From Hygrocybe punicea (lineage: Eukaryota; Basidiomycota; Agaricomycetes; Agaricales; Hygrophoraceae): 64,000 nt of DNA. Position numbers and translations under genes: made by a program. Positions 46,595-59,227 of the stretch are shown piece after piece (the stretch's first letter is position 1; each line of letters starts with the position of its first letter). A model generated the notes under the pieces. That model made no database searches and was not told where the DNA came from. It was given only the letters and a program-made list of their open reading frames with translations. The stretch is taken from NCBI GenBank assembly GCA_963556145.1, contig OY744465.1, forward strand, positions 6,386,001 through 6,450,000, in the 5' to 3' direction.

Positions 46595-49015
46595 ATGTCT
46601 GCACGAACTCCTACTTCTAAACAGTGAGTATTTGTTTTATTCATCTGTGATGACATTGATGGCCTTGTCTTATGCCTCTAGGTCTCCTGCAAAATCAACA
46701 AAAAAAGCCGTTTCCCAACAGTCTCCCACTCCAGTTGCGAAACAGTATGTCTTTCTCTGTTTGTGATGGTGGCATTTTGACTTGTTTTTCTCATTTTTAT
46801 AGGCCGGGACAAAAGGCATCTGCAAAGCGTAAGGCAGGTGTTCTGTCCGACTCTGACATGTGCGTGGCATATATTTTATCTACGCTGTGTTTTCGTGTTG
46901 ATATATTTGTATTAGTGAGATTGTCGACACTTCGAACGTTTCCACCAAGAAGAAAAAAACCTCTGGACCCGCACCTGCTCCAGGCTCCCAAGAATACAGG
47001 GAGCTGCCAGCAGTATCCTTGTTGGGCCATTTTTTTTCCTGTTTTTGACACTTAACTTATTTTCTGACTAAGTGTTGATGCGGCGCTCCTTGAAATCGAG
47101 TCTTCCCTCGTCTTCGGCGGCGATGAGGACTTGACTGAATTGTCTACGGAAGAAGAGATAAAGAGGTATGACTTTCCCTGAAGTGTTTTGTTCCGGGTTG
47201 AACTATGTGCAGGTCCTCTGTTGTGAAAGGTAAAGCTGCAAGTATGAAAGGTGCACCTACTTCCGAGGGCAAGCGCACCATTACGAAGAAGTCTAGCCAG
47301 GCCAAAGAGTCTTCCCCTGTGTAATTCATGTCCGTTTTTCTTTGTGTCATATATTGACTTTCATTTTAAGCTCTGATACCGAGCCCCGGGAAGGTGCTTT
47401 GTTAGCTACAAGGGCACGTTCTAGGTAATATATTTGGTATTTCTTTGTTCTGTTGTCTAATGTATCATAGCAGGACAAAGGTCAAATCCGTGAAAGCTCG
47501 CATTATCGAGGAGCAGTATGGATCTCTTTTGTTATATCTCATTCTTATCATGACTTTTTCCCAGGGGCTTAGGCAAATCTCTGCCAACCATAAAGCCACC
47601 GGAACTTGCCACAAAGGAAACTATTGATGAAAAGAAAGCCGACAAAAAGGGAGCCGATGAAAAGGAAGTCTCTCCGTCGCTTTCACTACCGTGAGTATTT
47701 ACACTCCTTGCCGTCGTTCTGCTGATTGGGCTCTGGCAGCATTGAAGATGTGACCGCCGATGTTGACGTTGATTCGGATGCCAGTTCTAATGCTATTTGG
47801 TAAGTGTTGGCGCTGGCTTGATCTACTATGGCTCACCACAGACTTGCAGCCCAGTCAAAGATGAAGACATTTCGTCTGCAGCTTCAGCCAGCGATGCTGA
47901 TGAGGACCCCACTGGCAGCCTAGCAGTTATGTCCAAGGATGTGCAGGACCCAAAACTATACAATATCTACAATAACCTCCCTAAACTCATGTAAGTTTTT
48001 AATGTGTCCTGTCTATTCGAACCCATATATTGTGCCACAGCCGATTCTGTGATGTTCAACCTTTCTTGGCCAACGGTGATTTCATATCAAATCATGTGGC
48101 TTTCTCTCCTCTCGTCAAGGTTCTTGCCAAGCCTTCTATAAAGTAAGCATACTGTCTCATCACTCGTTTTTTATTATTTACTTGCGTGGTCTGTAGCTCT
48201 ATATTAAAGGGACTTGTTTTTGACAAGTCTGGCGTTTTTGTCAACACGAGTAGAGTCCATCCGAGTTACCTTGCTGTTGAGTCACGCTGCTTGAAGATCG
48301 CTGGCACAAACAATAATGCTGTTGGGATAATGTTGGGTGTCATAACTGAATGTTACCTCGTTGGGGAGACCACCAGTGGCTCATCAAGTGCACCATATCT
48401 GGTGCGCAAGGTAACCATTGTTCCCTTCGCACAAGAAATGCGGAGGGATACATCTTTATGGGGTCAGTTATTTGATTTTCGTGTGGTGGCTGGTACAGTT
48501 TCCAGTTTGGGCTTCTCCTTCCTTAGCCGCAAGCAAGGTACATCAAGTTTTTAAGATTACTTCGATCTGACTATATTTGTCACAGCTGCGAGTGCTCCTG
48601 CATCCCCAAGCAAACATGGTGGCCTATTTATGACTGTAGCGAGTCCTATGATGCCCGGATTGCACGGTGACCAGAGACGGGGTATATACCCAGCCTCGTG
48701 TGCATTCGAAGATAACAGTATGTGTTCCACTTTCTGACATCTGTTCCAACTTTAATTTCCTGTACAGTCCCGATTTACGATGGCCGTGCTAAAGCAGGCC
48801 GCCCATTTACATTCACGGACAAAGAATTTCAGGATCTATCGAGCTTTCCCTTGTACAAGAATGGTTCTTGCGACCTTCCTGTTGATTCTGTGGTTGCTGT
48901 TGGGTATACACTCAGCACTTATTTTGCAGAGCGTTCCAGCATGACAGTTCTTTCGTCCAACATACAGTTTGTTATACTTCTAGGTATCGCTGCTGCCCCT
49001 CTTGGGGCAGCTTAG
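46595..49015 (+). CDS. Helitron accessory gene 1, copy C (apparently intact)
   Basis: Plus-strand gene with about a dozen short introns, from MSARTPTSKQ (46595) to LLGIAAAPLGAA-stop (49013-49015). The N-terminal half is Ser/Lys/Thr-rich and probably disordered, with SPAKSTKKAVSQQSPTP, KASAKRKAGVLSDSD and STKKKKTSGPAPAPG, which look like nuclear-localisation signals. An acidic stretch VDAALLEIESSLVFGGDEDL follows. The conserved half holds DVQDPKLYNIYNNLPKL, GLVFDKSGVFVNTSRVHPSY, NNAVGIMLGVITECYLVGET, FAQEMRRDTSLWGQLFDFRV, PSKHGGLFMTVASP, VPIYDGRAKAGRPFTFTDKE and SVVAVGYTLSTYFAERSSMT. I know no named family. Presence in all three giant Helitrons suggests a role in the element's life cycle, by inference. 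Confidence 0.75.
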
Positions 49016-49389
49016 GTGGTGGACTGTTCTTGTAAATATGTTGTCTTGTTGTGTTTCAGTCTGCAATGCCATCCCGTCCATTGTGTATGATTTTACCTGA
49101 TCCACAGGTAAAGAACTGAAAGCATCATCTAGCCATTAATATTTAGCCAAAAACAAAACATGGTTGGCTTGCCTTCGCGTTGTCTTTAAAGACTTTGTAA
49201 GTGTCTGCCCGGTCGTGCCGAATTCAGCTGCGAAGCGGATAACGGATGGAGATTCAAGTAAGAACACATTAGGTTCAGTGAATAACTCACTCGTGGACGT
49301 ATTTACAGTTCTCAGAGTCCTGTGGAGTTCTCGAGAACGCAGGCCTCACATCAACTACACCCAATTTGGTCCATTCAGCGAGGTCGTTG

Positions 49390-49815
49390 TCAGAGTACAA
49401 ATAATCCGCATGAGGTGAGCTGAAAAGGATTCAGGATGAGCTCGTCAAATTGACGAGATTGCGGCACAGATGCAAGGCTACGATTGTTTTCGAGAATCGC
49501 ACTGATATGTTCTGCCAGATCCTTGCTAAAGTCCAGTGAGGTCACGTACGATGGTGCTGAAAAACTTCTGAGGCCAGTTTCTATCCGGGATGTCTCAGTC
49601 AAAGAAGACGAGGCAAAAATTCCGGCCTTGTGGCAGTCGTGAGTGACGGTGTGCGCAATCGTACTCTTTCCTGCGCCGGCCACATCAGACAAGAAAAATA
49701 TTTCTGCTGACTTGGTACCATCAGCTTCGTTGATCCCAGCCTGTTTGAGTTCAACATAGCCGCTGAGAAGCGACGAGAGGGTTATGGGTTTATGGAGGGG
49801 GAGAGTAGCGGCCAT
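49390..49815 (-). pseudogene. Captured NACHT NTPase fragment in Helitron C
   Basis: Minus-strand open stretch with EIFFLSDVAGAGKSTIAHTV (P-loop GAGKST intact), then CHKAGIFASSSL and LAEHISAILENNRSLASVPQ. These follow the order of a NACHT/STAND NTPase domain. Downstream NACHT motifs and any repeat domain are missing, so it is a fragment. It lies antisense between gene 1 and the small gene and is a different fragment from the one in copy A. Confidence 0.65.
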
Positions 49816-50474
49816 AGCAGACGATAAAGTGACCTAATTAACGGCCGATAACCTATCAGCCTGAGAGCTCAAATGTATCAGCCAAACATACCTGGTGTTC
49901 GTGAGATAAACTGAAGTGCGGGGGGCTCCGAGTCGGTGGACATCACGGGATTATAAGGCAAGCTATTGAGAAAATTTGATCAGTTTGATCGATTTCAGGA
50001 CAAATACCCACATCACCAGATAAGCACGCGCCATCGCCCCTTCTGGCAACTAAAATTCTGAAATGGCATTGATGCTGCTCGCTGTCGTTGTTGACCGGTT
50101 TTGTAGTCACAGGGACTGGTACTTACATTGATTGGGGCGGCGCGGATCTATCTTGTCGCCCACGTTATCATGGTTCACGGTTTGCCCGTCGTTATGGTGG
50201 ACCATTGGACCTTCCCCTTCACACTGGACGCCGTCGTCTTCGCTGGCCATTGTCGTTAGCTGTTCAGATTCCCCCTGCTGGGCGTTGCCGTCCGCTGTTG
50301 CCTAGTTTTGTAGTGAGTAAGTAATCATTGGAAACGAAAAGCTACGCCATTAATCCCGGGTAAGTAGAGGGCAACATAATTGGATAGAGGGTAATTGATA
50401 GAGGGTAATCAGAAACGATACTGGCTGCGGAGTTTGTTTAGACTTTCGCTCGCTCAATTCTCCTTGTTGCAAAA
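49816..50474. other. Helitron C spacer upstream of the small gene
   Basis: No convincing gene. The 50085-50345 part resembles copy A near 660-730 (minus strand), so it is ancestral element sequence. Confidence 0.35.
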
Positions 50475-51240
50475 ATGCGAGCATTCCAGTATCTATTGAT
50501 ATTCCTACTCTCGATAGTTGTACACCTCTTGTCGCAAATCCTGGCCTATGTGCCAGTTGGTGTACGGCTCCCTCTCCTTGGAACTCCAGCGGTGTAAGTC
50601 AATTTTTTGGACTTTATTCCTGCATCGCGATGATGTTTGTTCTACAGCGCCAAAGTGCCTTCGAGTTGGCCCCAAGGAATTCCACCCAAGTGTGTTTTTC
50701 CTTGATATTTGATACACGTCGTGTTTACTTATTGACAGCAGAAAAGTTACATCTTGGGTCGGAATGTCAACATTGTATGTTTTTGAAAATATTATTGCTT
50801 CGTCAAGGCTTGATTCTTATCTGTATGTAGTATAACTTCTCCTTCAGTGCAAGTGGACCACATCTCGTTGGTGAGTGGCCTCTTATTCACAGTTGCTTGG
50901 CCATCCCACATGTATTCTAGGCATTCACCGCTGTCACTGCCTCGAGGCATTATTGCCATATTCCGTCTGTGAGTGGTGTCTTACCTATGATTCATCTACT
51001 TTCTTACATGTGTTCTAGGTGTTTGCTTCTATCACTATTGCTTGCATTGATTATCTGACTGCGTATGTTACTCTCTTCAATTTTTTTTGGCTTCATTAAC
51101 CTGTGATTTCTATTTCATGCCAGTCATTTGCTGTGGGTTGACGGCAACCTGACTGTAAGTGGTCTCATATTCAACACATGCTTCAGCTTGCTCATATGTG
51201 TTCTAGACATCCACTTTTGTCACTAAATCGGGGGCGTGTT
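50475..51240 (+). CDS. Small signal-peptide or membrane gene of Helitron C
   Basis: Exon 1 from ATG 50475 encodes MRAFQYLLIFLLSIVVHLLS and continues ILAYVPVGVRLPLLGTPA, a signal peptide or anchor. At least five short GT..AG introns follow, most ending CATGTRTTCTAG or similar. Later exons read VFASITIACIDYLTAHLLWV then DGNLTTSTFVTKS. Copies A (start 502) and B (start 33474) have counterparts. The 3' limit is uncertain because the Rep gene begins at 51258. No domain recognised; secretion or membrane location is inferred only from the N-terminus. Confidence 0.5.
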
Positions 51241-51257
51241 CTCCCTGGAAATGTCAC

Positions 51258-54200
51258 ATGTCACATTTCTGTATAGTGCCTTCATGCATGATGCCCATGT
51301 CTTTTAACCCTTGTGGTTGTCTGTCTTCATGCAAACCAAGCATGTCTACTGTCATACATATGTCTACTGTCAAACACATGTCTACTGTCACACATATGTC
51401 TACTGTTCTACACATGTCTACTGTCATCCAAATGTCTAGTTTGAGCCCCACAGCTCTTACATTTCTTGTACCCTTCATGAGTCTTGCTCCTGTATCCCCT
51501 GATCCTTGTTTCAGTTTACCTACTTCTGCAGACAGGAGTGCCATATTTGGGATCCATAATTTTGTTCAACATGCTGAAGTAAAAAATGCATTTGTCACTC
51601 ATAGTGCATATAACAAAGGGTGCAATGATATTAATAGTGATTCAAGAGAGTCTGCTGGTATATTCATGGTAGACTCAGCGACACATCATGCTTTTCACAT
51701 GACTTCTTACAACATGCTCCATATTAATACCATACATAAGACGTCCAGGTCTTGGGTGGTGCAGTATATTTATGCAAGGTTATACTTCTGGGTAATTCAA
51801 CTTTATGCCCTACCCAAGCAGAATATTGCAGCTACATGTCACACTCTATCACTTATGATGCAACAAAATAAGATGTCACGTCATGACTTTCAAGCATTGC
51901 TTTTCCTTTCAAATTCACCCTCAAGGATTGCAATGCTGCGTAAGTATAGTCAGAAAGGTGTAATCTCTCCTTTGGCTTTGATACATTGTCATATCATTGG
52001 CCTTCAACTTCCTGCAAGTCTTAATCTACACTGGCTATTTATTGCACATGATATACTGTCTATGCTGAGATGTCTATCAATTCACAAGGCTTTGCATCTA
52101 TATTCATTTTCACTGAAGCCACCTTGTAACTTCTGCCAAGTTCAAAAACAAAACACCAATTCCTTGTCTATTGAGAGGATAAGATGTGGAATTAACACTG
52201 TGAATACAGCTCCTGTGGGTGGTGGCAGGTCTCATATATTTCCTGCCAATGCTATAGTTCCATATATAACAAAAGGTAGAGATCATGTTTATCCCAACTC
52301 AGTTTATTTGTTTGTCAACTACATTGATAACTCTGATCTGGTGTCTTTGCCAGTAGAGCAGAAGTTTATTCATGCCAATGTTCCATTGCTTGACATCATT
52401 CCGCACTTACCTGGTCACATGGTAATTAAGATTGCACAGATTCACAACATTACTATTGGTTCTCATGTGCCAAAAAAACATATGACTTCCTACTTTGAAA
52501 ATCACAGATGCATTAATTGTAATCTGTATGCTAGCATATTTTCTGTTATGTTGAGCCCAGCAAAGAAGAAACAGCAGCAAAACACAAAGCATGTAACTTT
52601 GTCTGAAAAACAAATTTTTGTTCAACGTCAAAGGAAGCACAAAAATTATGTTGCCAAAAAATCTCAGCAGTGCAGCCTCTCTCCTGCTGAGCAGCATGTT
52701 TTTCCACCTCCACCTTTATCTTCAGAGTTAGCTCATACTGTTGTGTTTGACTTTTGTTGTGAGTCAACTCCAAGCATATTTGAAGAGTCAGGATGTGCAG
52801 TGTGCGGTGAGCTAGTACCATTAAATAATTTAAGCCAATTGAAAAGTATAAAAGGCATGCTCAACATTCTTGAAGCTCCAGGGATGACAAGAATTGAACG
52901 GAAGAAATCAACAGACAAGATTTGTGAATACAAAGGGCCTGTTTTGGACTATAAATGCAACAAAATATGTGTTGAGTGTCGAAAATCTATTAGAAATGGA
53001 AATGTTCCTAAACTTGCTCTAGCTCAAGGACTTTGGTTAGGGAATGTTCCCAAGGAACTTGCTGAGCTTCGGTTTGTGGAAAAGCTACTTATAGCTCGCA
53101 TCCGTCACAACTGTTGTTTTGTACGAGTTGCTTCAGGAATGAGGAAGATGACATCACATGTTGTTGCATTTCAATCACCCATTCCAAAGATATACCAGGC
53201 ACTACCTCCACCTGTTGATGATCTCGATGATGTCTTAGCCATTTTATTCACTGGGCCTTGTAAGCCAACAGAAAAGGACTTTGAACGAACACCCTTGCTG
53301 GTACGAAGGAACCATGTTGCAAGGGCACTTGAATGGCTAAAGCTCAACCACATTGACTACCATGATTTGGATATATCTTATAAGAATCTTGCTGAATATC
53401 CTGAGGATGGCCCACCTGTCTCCGTTGAGTATCGCCATAGAGAGACAAATAAAGTACCAGAGGGTACAAGTGTATTTGACCATGAAGATGAACATGGTAC
53501 TGAGCATGGTGACTGTCCATTCATTGTTCATGGATTGGCTGGTGAGGATCTAGACACCAAGACAATTAACTCACTTAAAGGAATTGCACTCAGGCATCTG
53601 AATAATGGTGGTAAGATGTTGGCAATTGGTCATTCTTCTGAATATGTGTCTATTTACCACAATCCAGGAATTTATCCACAGATGTTTCCTTGGCTATTTC
53701 CATATGGATTGGGTGGCATAGGTTCTACTTCCTTGTCTGATGCAGAACACAAGCGACATCTTCTGATGTACCATGATAAACACTTTCAAACAGACATATA
53801 CTTTCCATTTGTTGCCTTTAGTCATGCTCAAGTAAAGGCCAGCTCAACTGGTGGTTTTTTGCTTGCAGACAAGACAAAATTTCATGAAATATCCAACCGT
53901 CTGTTGAATGTTGATCAAACTGTCTTGTCTTCTTTGGCTAAGAGATTGTCAGAGGGAGAAGTTGTGAAGCCAGTTAGTCAAGAAGAGAAAGATTGTTACC
54001 AAGTAGTCCGAGACTTGGATCATGTGGGAGCTAAAGTGAGTGGATCTACTACAAGCAAGAAGTATATGAGAAATGAAATTTGGTTCTTGATCTCTTACTG
54101 TGGTGCACCCTCATGGTACATTACTTTATCTCCAGCTGATGTCAAGCATCCAATTTGTTTATACTTTGCAGACACAGAAGAAAAATTCTATCCAAAAATT

Positions 54201-57200
54201 AGGTCAAGTGATGAGTGAATTTGTCTTATTGCAAAGAATCCAGTGGCTGGTGCACGTTTTTTCCACTTTATGGTCCAACTTTTTATCAAACATGTGTTGG
54301 GTGTGGATAATAATCATCCTGGCATATATGGTGATACTTCTGCTTATTATGGCACAGTTGAGCAACAAGGACGTCTCACATTACATCTTCATATCTTGAT
54401 TTGGATTCGTGGTTGCCTGACACCACAAGAGATCAGAAAGCGGATATTGGATCCAAGTTCAGATTTTCAGAAGAATATTGTTGAGTATCTAGAAAGTACA
54501 CATGTTGGTGAATTTCTTACTGGACCACAAGAAGAAGTGTTGAAAAATATCAATGATGCTTCATGTTCCACAGATTATTTGGATCCAACACAGACTTTAC
54601 CAGAACCACCCCCAAAGCAATGTTCTAAAAAGTGTGGCAAATGCAACCAATGTCAAGATTTGAAAACTTGGGAGGATAAGTTTAAATCTGTAGTTGATGA
54701 TATTTTGGCTAAATCAAACATACATCATTGTTCCACCAACAGAAATAAAGATGGTTCTCAGCATAAATCCCGGCAGTACGTTGGATGCATGGATAATAAG
54801 TGGGGAAAATGTAAAGCACGATTTCCTCGTCCTGTATTCAACCAGACTGAAGTGGATCCTACAACTGGAGCTCTTAATATGAAGAAAGCAGAGCCAATGA
54901 TAAACACATTTACCCCTCTGCTTACATATTTATTCCGGTCCAACACAGATGTAACAAGTCTGAAGTCTGGAACAGCAATTAAAGCTGTAATACTTTATGT
55001 ATCTGATTATATTACCAAAATTGCTTTGAAAACTCATGTTATATTTGATACAATTCGAGCAATGTTTCAGAAGAACAGTGAAATGATAGGTGGTCATGAA
55101 ACTCAAAAGGAAAAAGCACGTCGACTTATGACAAAAATTGTAAATAACCTGAGTGCAAAGATGGAAATTGGATCACCCATGGCTTGCATGTATCTTTTAC
55201 GCAACCCTGACCATTACACAAACTTTCACTTTGCTCCATTCTATTGGCAGAGTTATCTTCATGAGGCACGTGAGGCCTGGAATCCAGACGATACCAGAGA
55301 ACATGTTGGAAAGGTAGCTTTAATCAAACACAGAGGTCACATTGTTGGATTATCACCTGTTTTTGATTATATATATCGTTCCTCTGAACTGGCAGGTATG
55401 TGCTTGTATGATTGGATAAGCCATTGTAAACGTGAAAAGCTTCCAAAATCTAAGTTGATTACAAAAGAAAATGGGGGTAATGTTGCTGATGAAAGCATAA
55501 TTTCCGATACATCTCATGTATCTCAGTATGATAGAGATGGGTCTGATACTGAAGAACAACATCAGACTGGTTTGTCTTGCGATCATTTAAAATCTGATGA
55601 AATAAATGACTCTGTGCAGAAAGTGGATGAAAAGACAGAGACAACTTCTCCTGCTGGCCTTTTTGTCTTTCTTGACAATCATCCACTTCACAAGTCACAT
55701 GCAACTCGTTGTGTGCAGAAGGAGAGTGCACAAATTCCAACATTTGTGGGAGCTACATTACCACGATGTGACCAAGGTGATCATGAATATTACTGTTCAG
55801 CAATGCTTGCATTGTTTCGACCTTGGCGCTCTGGATATGACTTAAAAACCAAAGATCAATCTTGGGATGAGTCATTTTTAAAATTTGAGTTTAGTCAAAG
55901 ACAAAGGGAGCTGATGGACAATTTCAATATAAAATATGAGTGTCTTGATGCACGTGATGACTTCCATGCACAGCTTCAAAAGGGTTCAGTGGTATTACCA
56001 AGTTGGTCTGATGATTATGATCTGATATTAAACCACAAACATTCAGAACAAGTACTTGATGACTTTCAGAACAACAACGAACTGGCAGAGTTACATGAGG
56101 AGTTCAATGCTGACTTCAATGAAACTGGTAAGCATGAGAAGAAACGTCAAGTTGACATGGCAACTATGCGAGCAGTAATGACTCAAACAGGTTGGACAGA
56201 GGCTATCCTTCTGAAGTCATCAGATATTCAGCTACCAGTACCTGAAATAATACAAACAGGGAGTCAGTGGAAAGCTGATGTGCAGAAGAAAAGACAAGAC
56301 CTACTTGAAAACAGAGTTGAAAACTTGCCAAGTCATGCTAATGAATCTCTAACATGCAAACAAGGCAATCTTTCAAGATATAACAATGTAAAAATTGTTG
56401 ATAAGTCATATCTTGAGCAAGGCTATCACTCTGGTATCTCTAGATCAACAATGGACAACATTGTGAAAGACTTCCAACTGAATGTAGAACAGCAAAGAGC
56501 ATTTTACATTGTTGCAAATCATGCATCCAATAGAAAATTTGAGCAATTGAAAATGTATATTGGTGGTATGGGTGGCACAGGTAAAACCCAGGTTTTGAAG
56601 GCTTTGGTACAGCTTTTTAATGTGAATAATGAAAAACACCGTTTTGTGATAGTTGCCCCTACTGGAACAGCCGCGGCTCTGCTAGCAGGATCTACATATC
56701 ATTACATGTTTGGATTAAATGAGAATTCTAGTGACCATATATCAAACAATCAGATTGCACAGTTGAAGTCACGATTACAAGGTGTTGATTATATTTTTTT
56801 TGATGAGGTGTCAATGTTATCTTGTCGAGATATGTATCGTATCAGTGTAAGAATGGCCAAAATTTTCAATGAAACAGAAGTGCCTTTTGGTGGATTAAAC
56901 ATGATATTTGCTGGAGACTTTGCTCAACTACCCCCTGCACTAGGACATGAACATGCATCTCTCTATAGTAGAACAGTTGGTGGCAGATCTACTAGCCACA
57001 CAGATCAGGAAGCTGCCATTGGAAAAGCCTTGTGGCACCAAGTCACAACTGTTGTTATACTAAGAGAAAACATGAGACAAAGACAACAGACAAATGAAGA
57101 TGCTCAACTACGACAAGCCCTTACAAATATGCGATACAAAGCTTGTACTCTGGAAGATCTTGTCTTTTTGCGATCACATGTTTCTAGTAATTTACCTGGT

Positions 57201-59174
57201 CGTTTGTCAATCAATGATGAAGAATTCAGACAAGTCTCTATAATCACTGCTCTCAACATTCACAAAGATGAAATTAATCGTCTTGGGTCATTGAGATTTT
57301 CAAAGGAGATAGGTCAGCCATTGACTGACTTTTTTTCTGATGACTCAATTCGTTCACAGGAAAGGCAAAAAAAGAGGCATTCATCTTGCCTTGTTGTAAG
57401 TCACAACACTACCATATCAGATAATGTTCAAGAGATTCTGTGGAATCAACCACATAGTTCTAACTCCAAATGTATACCTGGCAAACTATCTTTGTGTGTT
57501 GGAATGCCAGTGATTATTCAAAATAATAGTGCAACTGAACTATGTATCACCAGAGGTCAAGAAGGCACTGTTTATTGCTGGCAGTCTGCAATAGGTTCCA
57601 GAGGTCAGAGAATTCTGGATACTTTGTTTATAAAACTGCACAATCCACCACAGAATGTTAAATTAAATGGATTACCTGAGAATGTTGTTCCATTAACAAG
57701 GACAAGTGTTACTATTGATTGTGCTTTACCTGATGATTCTTCTATTACTCTTTCCCGCAGTCAAGTGGAAGTACTTCCTAATTTCTCAATGACAGACTAT
57801 TCCTCACAAGGAAAAACTAGGCCTAATAATCCAGTGGACCTTAACAATAGTCGTTCTCATCAGTCTTATTACACTGCATTGTCACGAAGTGCATCAGCTG
57901 CTGGTACAGTTATTTTGCAGGGATTTGATGCAAAGAAGATAACAGGAGGTGCATCTGGTGCATTGCGTCAAGAATTCCGTGAACTGGAGCTTCTAGATGA
58001 GATAGTTCATTTGAGATATGAATGTAAGTTGGACAAGTCTGTTGTTGGTGATCGCAGGAATTCACTGATACATACTTTCAGAAAATGGAAAGGAGAATAT
58101 TATGTACCTGCCAATGTGCACAAAGCTATTCGTTGGAATAAGTCTGATGTTTTCAATGTAGATTCAATTGTTGATATCCCCTGGAAAATTCTGGGAAAAG
58201 CCCAGAAGGGCCAAGAAGTCAGGACTTTAAAGTCACGATTTGTGCCTGCAGCAGGGACTTCTCCTGCCAAATTTTGTCAGCCATCAGCTGTCAAGAGAAA
58301 GGTCAGTGGCTCTCGAGTGGCACCTCAAAAGAAAAAAGTGAAAACTAATCATGTTGTTGATAGTCTTCCAACAACCTCTATTAATGTTCCTCAGGGTACT
58401 CGTTGGCACAATAACAGTTGTGCATATGACTCAGTTGTATCCATATTGTATGGTATCTGGCAAGATGACAGAACTCTGTATTCAAATTCTTTTAGAAATT
58501 TAAATGGTGAGTTTCTAGGGCTTTTGGTAGATGGTTTTTCCAGATATTATAATGGTGAGTACTCATTGGAAGATGTTTGTGATCTTTTGAGGCGTCATTT
58601 ACATCAGCATGCACCACAGAGTTTTCCATGGGGAAGGGACACTAGTGTTGATGCTATCTTATATATGTTGTTAGCAACTAGAACCCCTGTTCTTTCTTCC
58701 AACCTTTCTTGTCCTCAACGTCATCCTGTTGCTAGAGATCAATTAGCATTACTGAGTAATTGCAATATAAATGTTGGAGGGATCACTTCTGGATCTATCC
58801 AGAGTGACATTGATTTGTTTGTGAATGTCACTGGTTCAAAGTGCACAACCTGTAATGACTCACTACTCAGGAAATTCAAGTTTGTGTGTTCTCCTCAGAT
58901 ATTAGCCTATCCTGTGTCTGGTGTTAATATGACTGTTAACCATACCTTGGCAGTACCAGTTGAAGGACAGTTACACCAGTATTGTCTCAGAGGTGTTATA
59001 TATCATGGTAGTAATCATTTTACCACTCGTTTTATTAGTTCAGCAGGTCTTGTTTGGTTTCATGATGGAATTGCCACTGGGAGATCTATGGAATATGAAG
59101 GAATGTTAGATGATGTTGTCCTGACTCAATGCAGGTCAAAACAAGCAAGTATGTCATTGTATGTTTTGGTGTAA
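51258..59174 (+). pseudogene. Helitron Rep/HUH - Pif1 helicase - USP-like protease (copy C, one nonsense codon)
   Basis: Single reading frame of 2638 codons broken only by TGA at 54216-54218, where copy B has an Arg codon. Domains, counting through the stop: Cys-rich DUF6570-like region (about 505-690, ESGCAVCGELVPLNNLSQLK); Rep region from about 830, with HUH motif HLH at residues 1043-1045 and catalytic tyrosines YVSDY at 1247 and 1251; Pif1-type helicase with Walker A GGMGGTGKTQ from 1769, Walker B FFDEV at 1847-1851, FAGDFAQLPP and YTALSRSASAAGTVIL; then a USP-like cysteine protease domain with NNSCAYDS (Cys 2388), His 2587 in YHGSNHFTTR and Asp 2603 in WFHDG. The product nicks, unwinds and transfers element DNA in rolling-circle transposition. 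One reversion or stop readthrough would restore it; as it stands two partial proteins of 986 and about 1650 residues could be made. The start codon is uncertain (several in-frame ATGs). Confidence 0.9.
51343..51433 (+). repeat. 18-bp tandem repeat in the Rep gene 5' region
   Basis: About five to six copies of ATGTCTACTGTCANACAC-like units encode repeated MSTV.H. Copy B has degenerate equivalents (32440-32510), so the repeat is ancestral and may belong to an untranslated or leader region. Confidence 0.7.
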
Positions 59175-59227
59175 GTTGTATATAATAATCTCATGTCATA
59201 CAAATTTTTTGAGTAGGACTCGGATAT

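Noticed and set aside
51254..51544. Minus-strand frame with MDMCRTVDICVTVD repeats
   Set aside because: Antisense shadow of the 18-bp repeat at the start of the Rep gene.
54243..59174. An independent second gene starting just after 54218
   Set aside because: It is in the same frame as the upstream 986 codons and aligns through the stop with copy B, so it is one gene with a nonsense codon.
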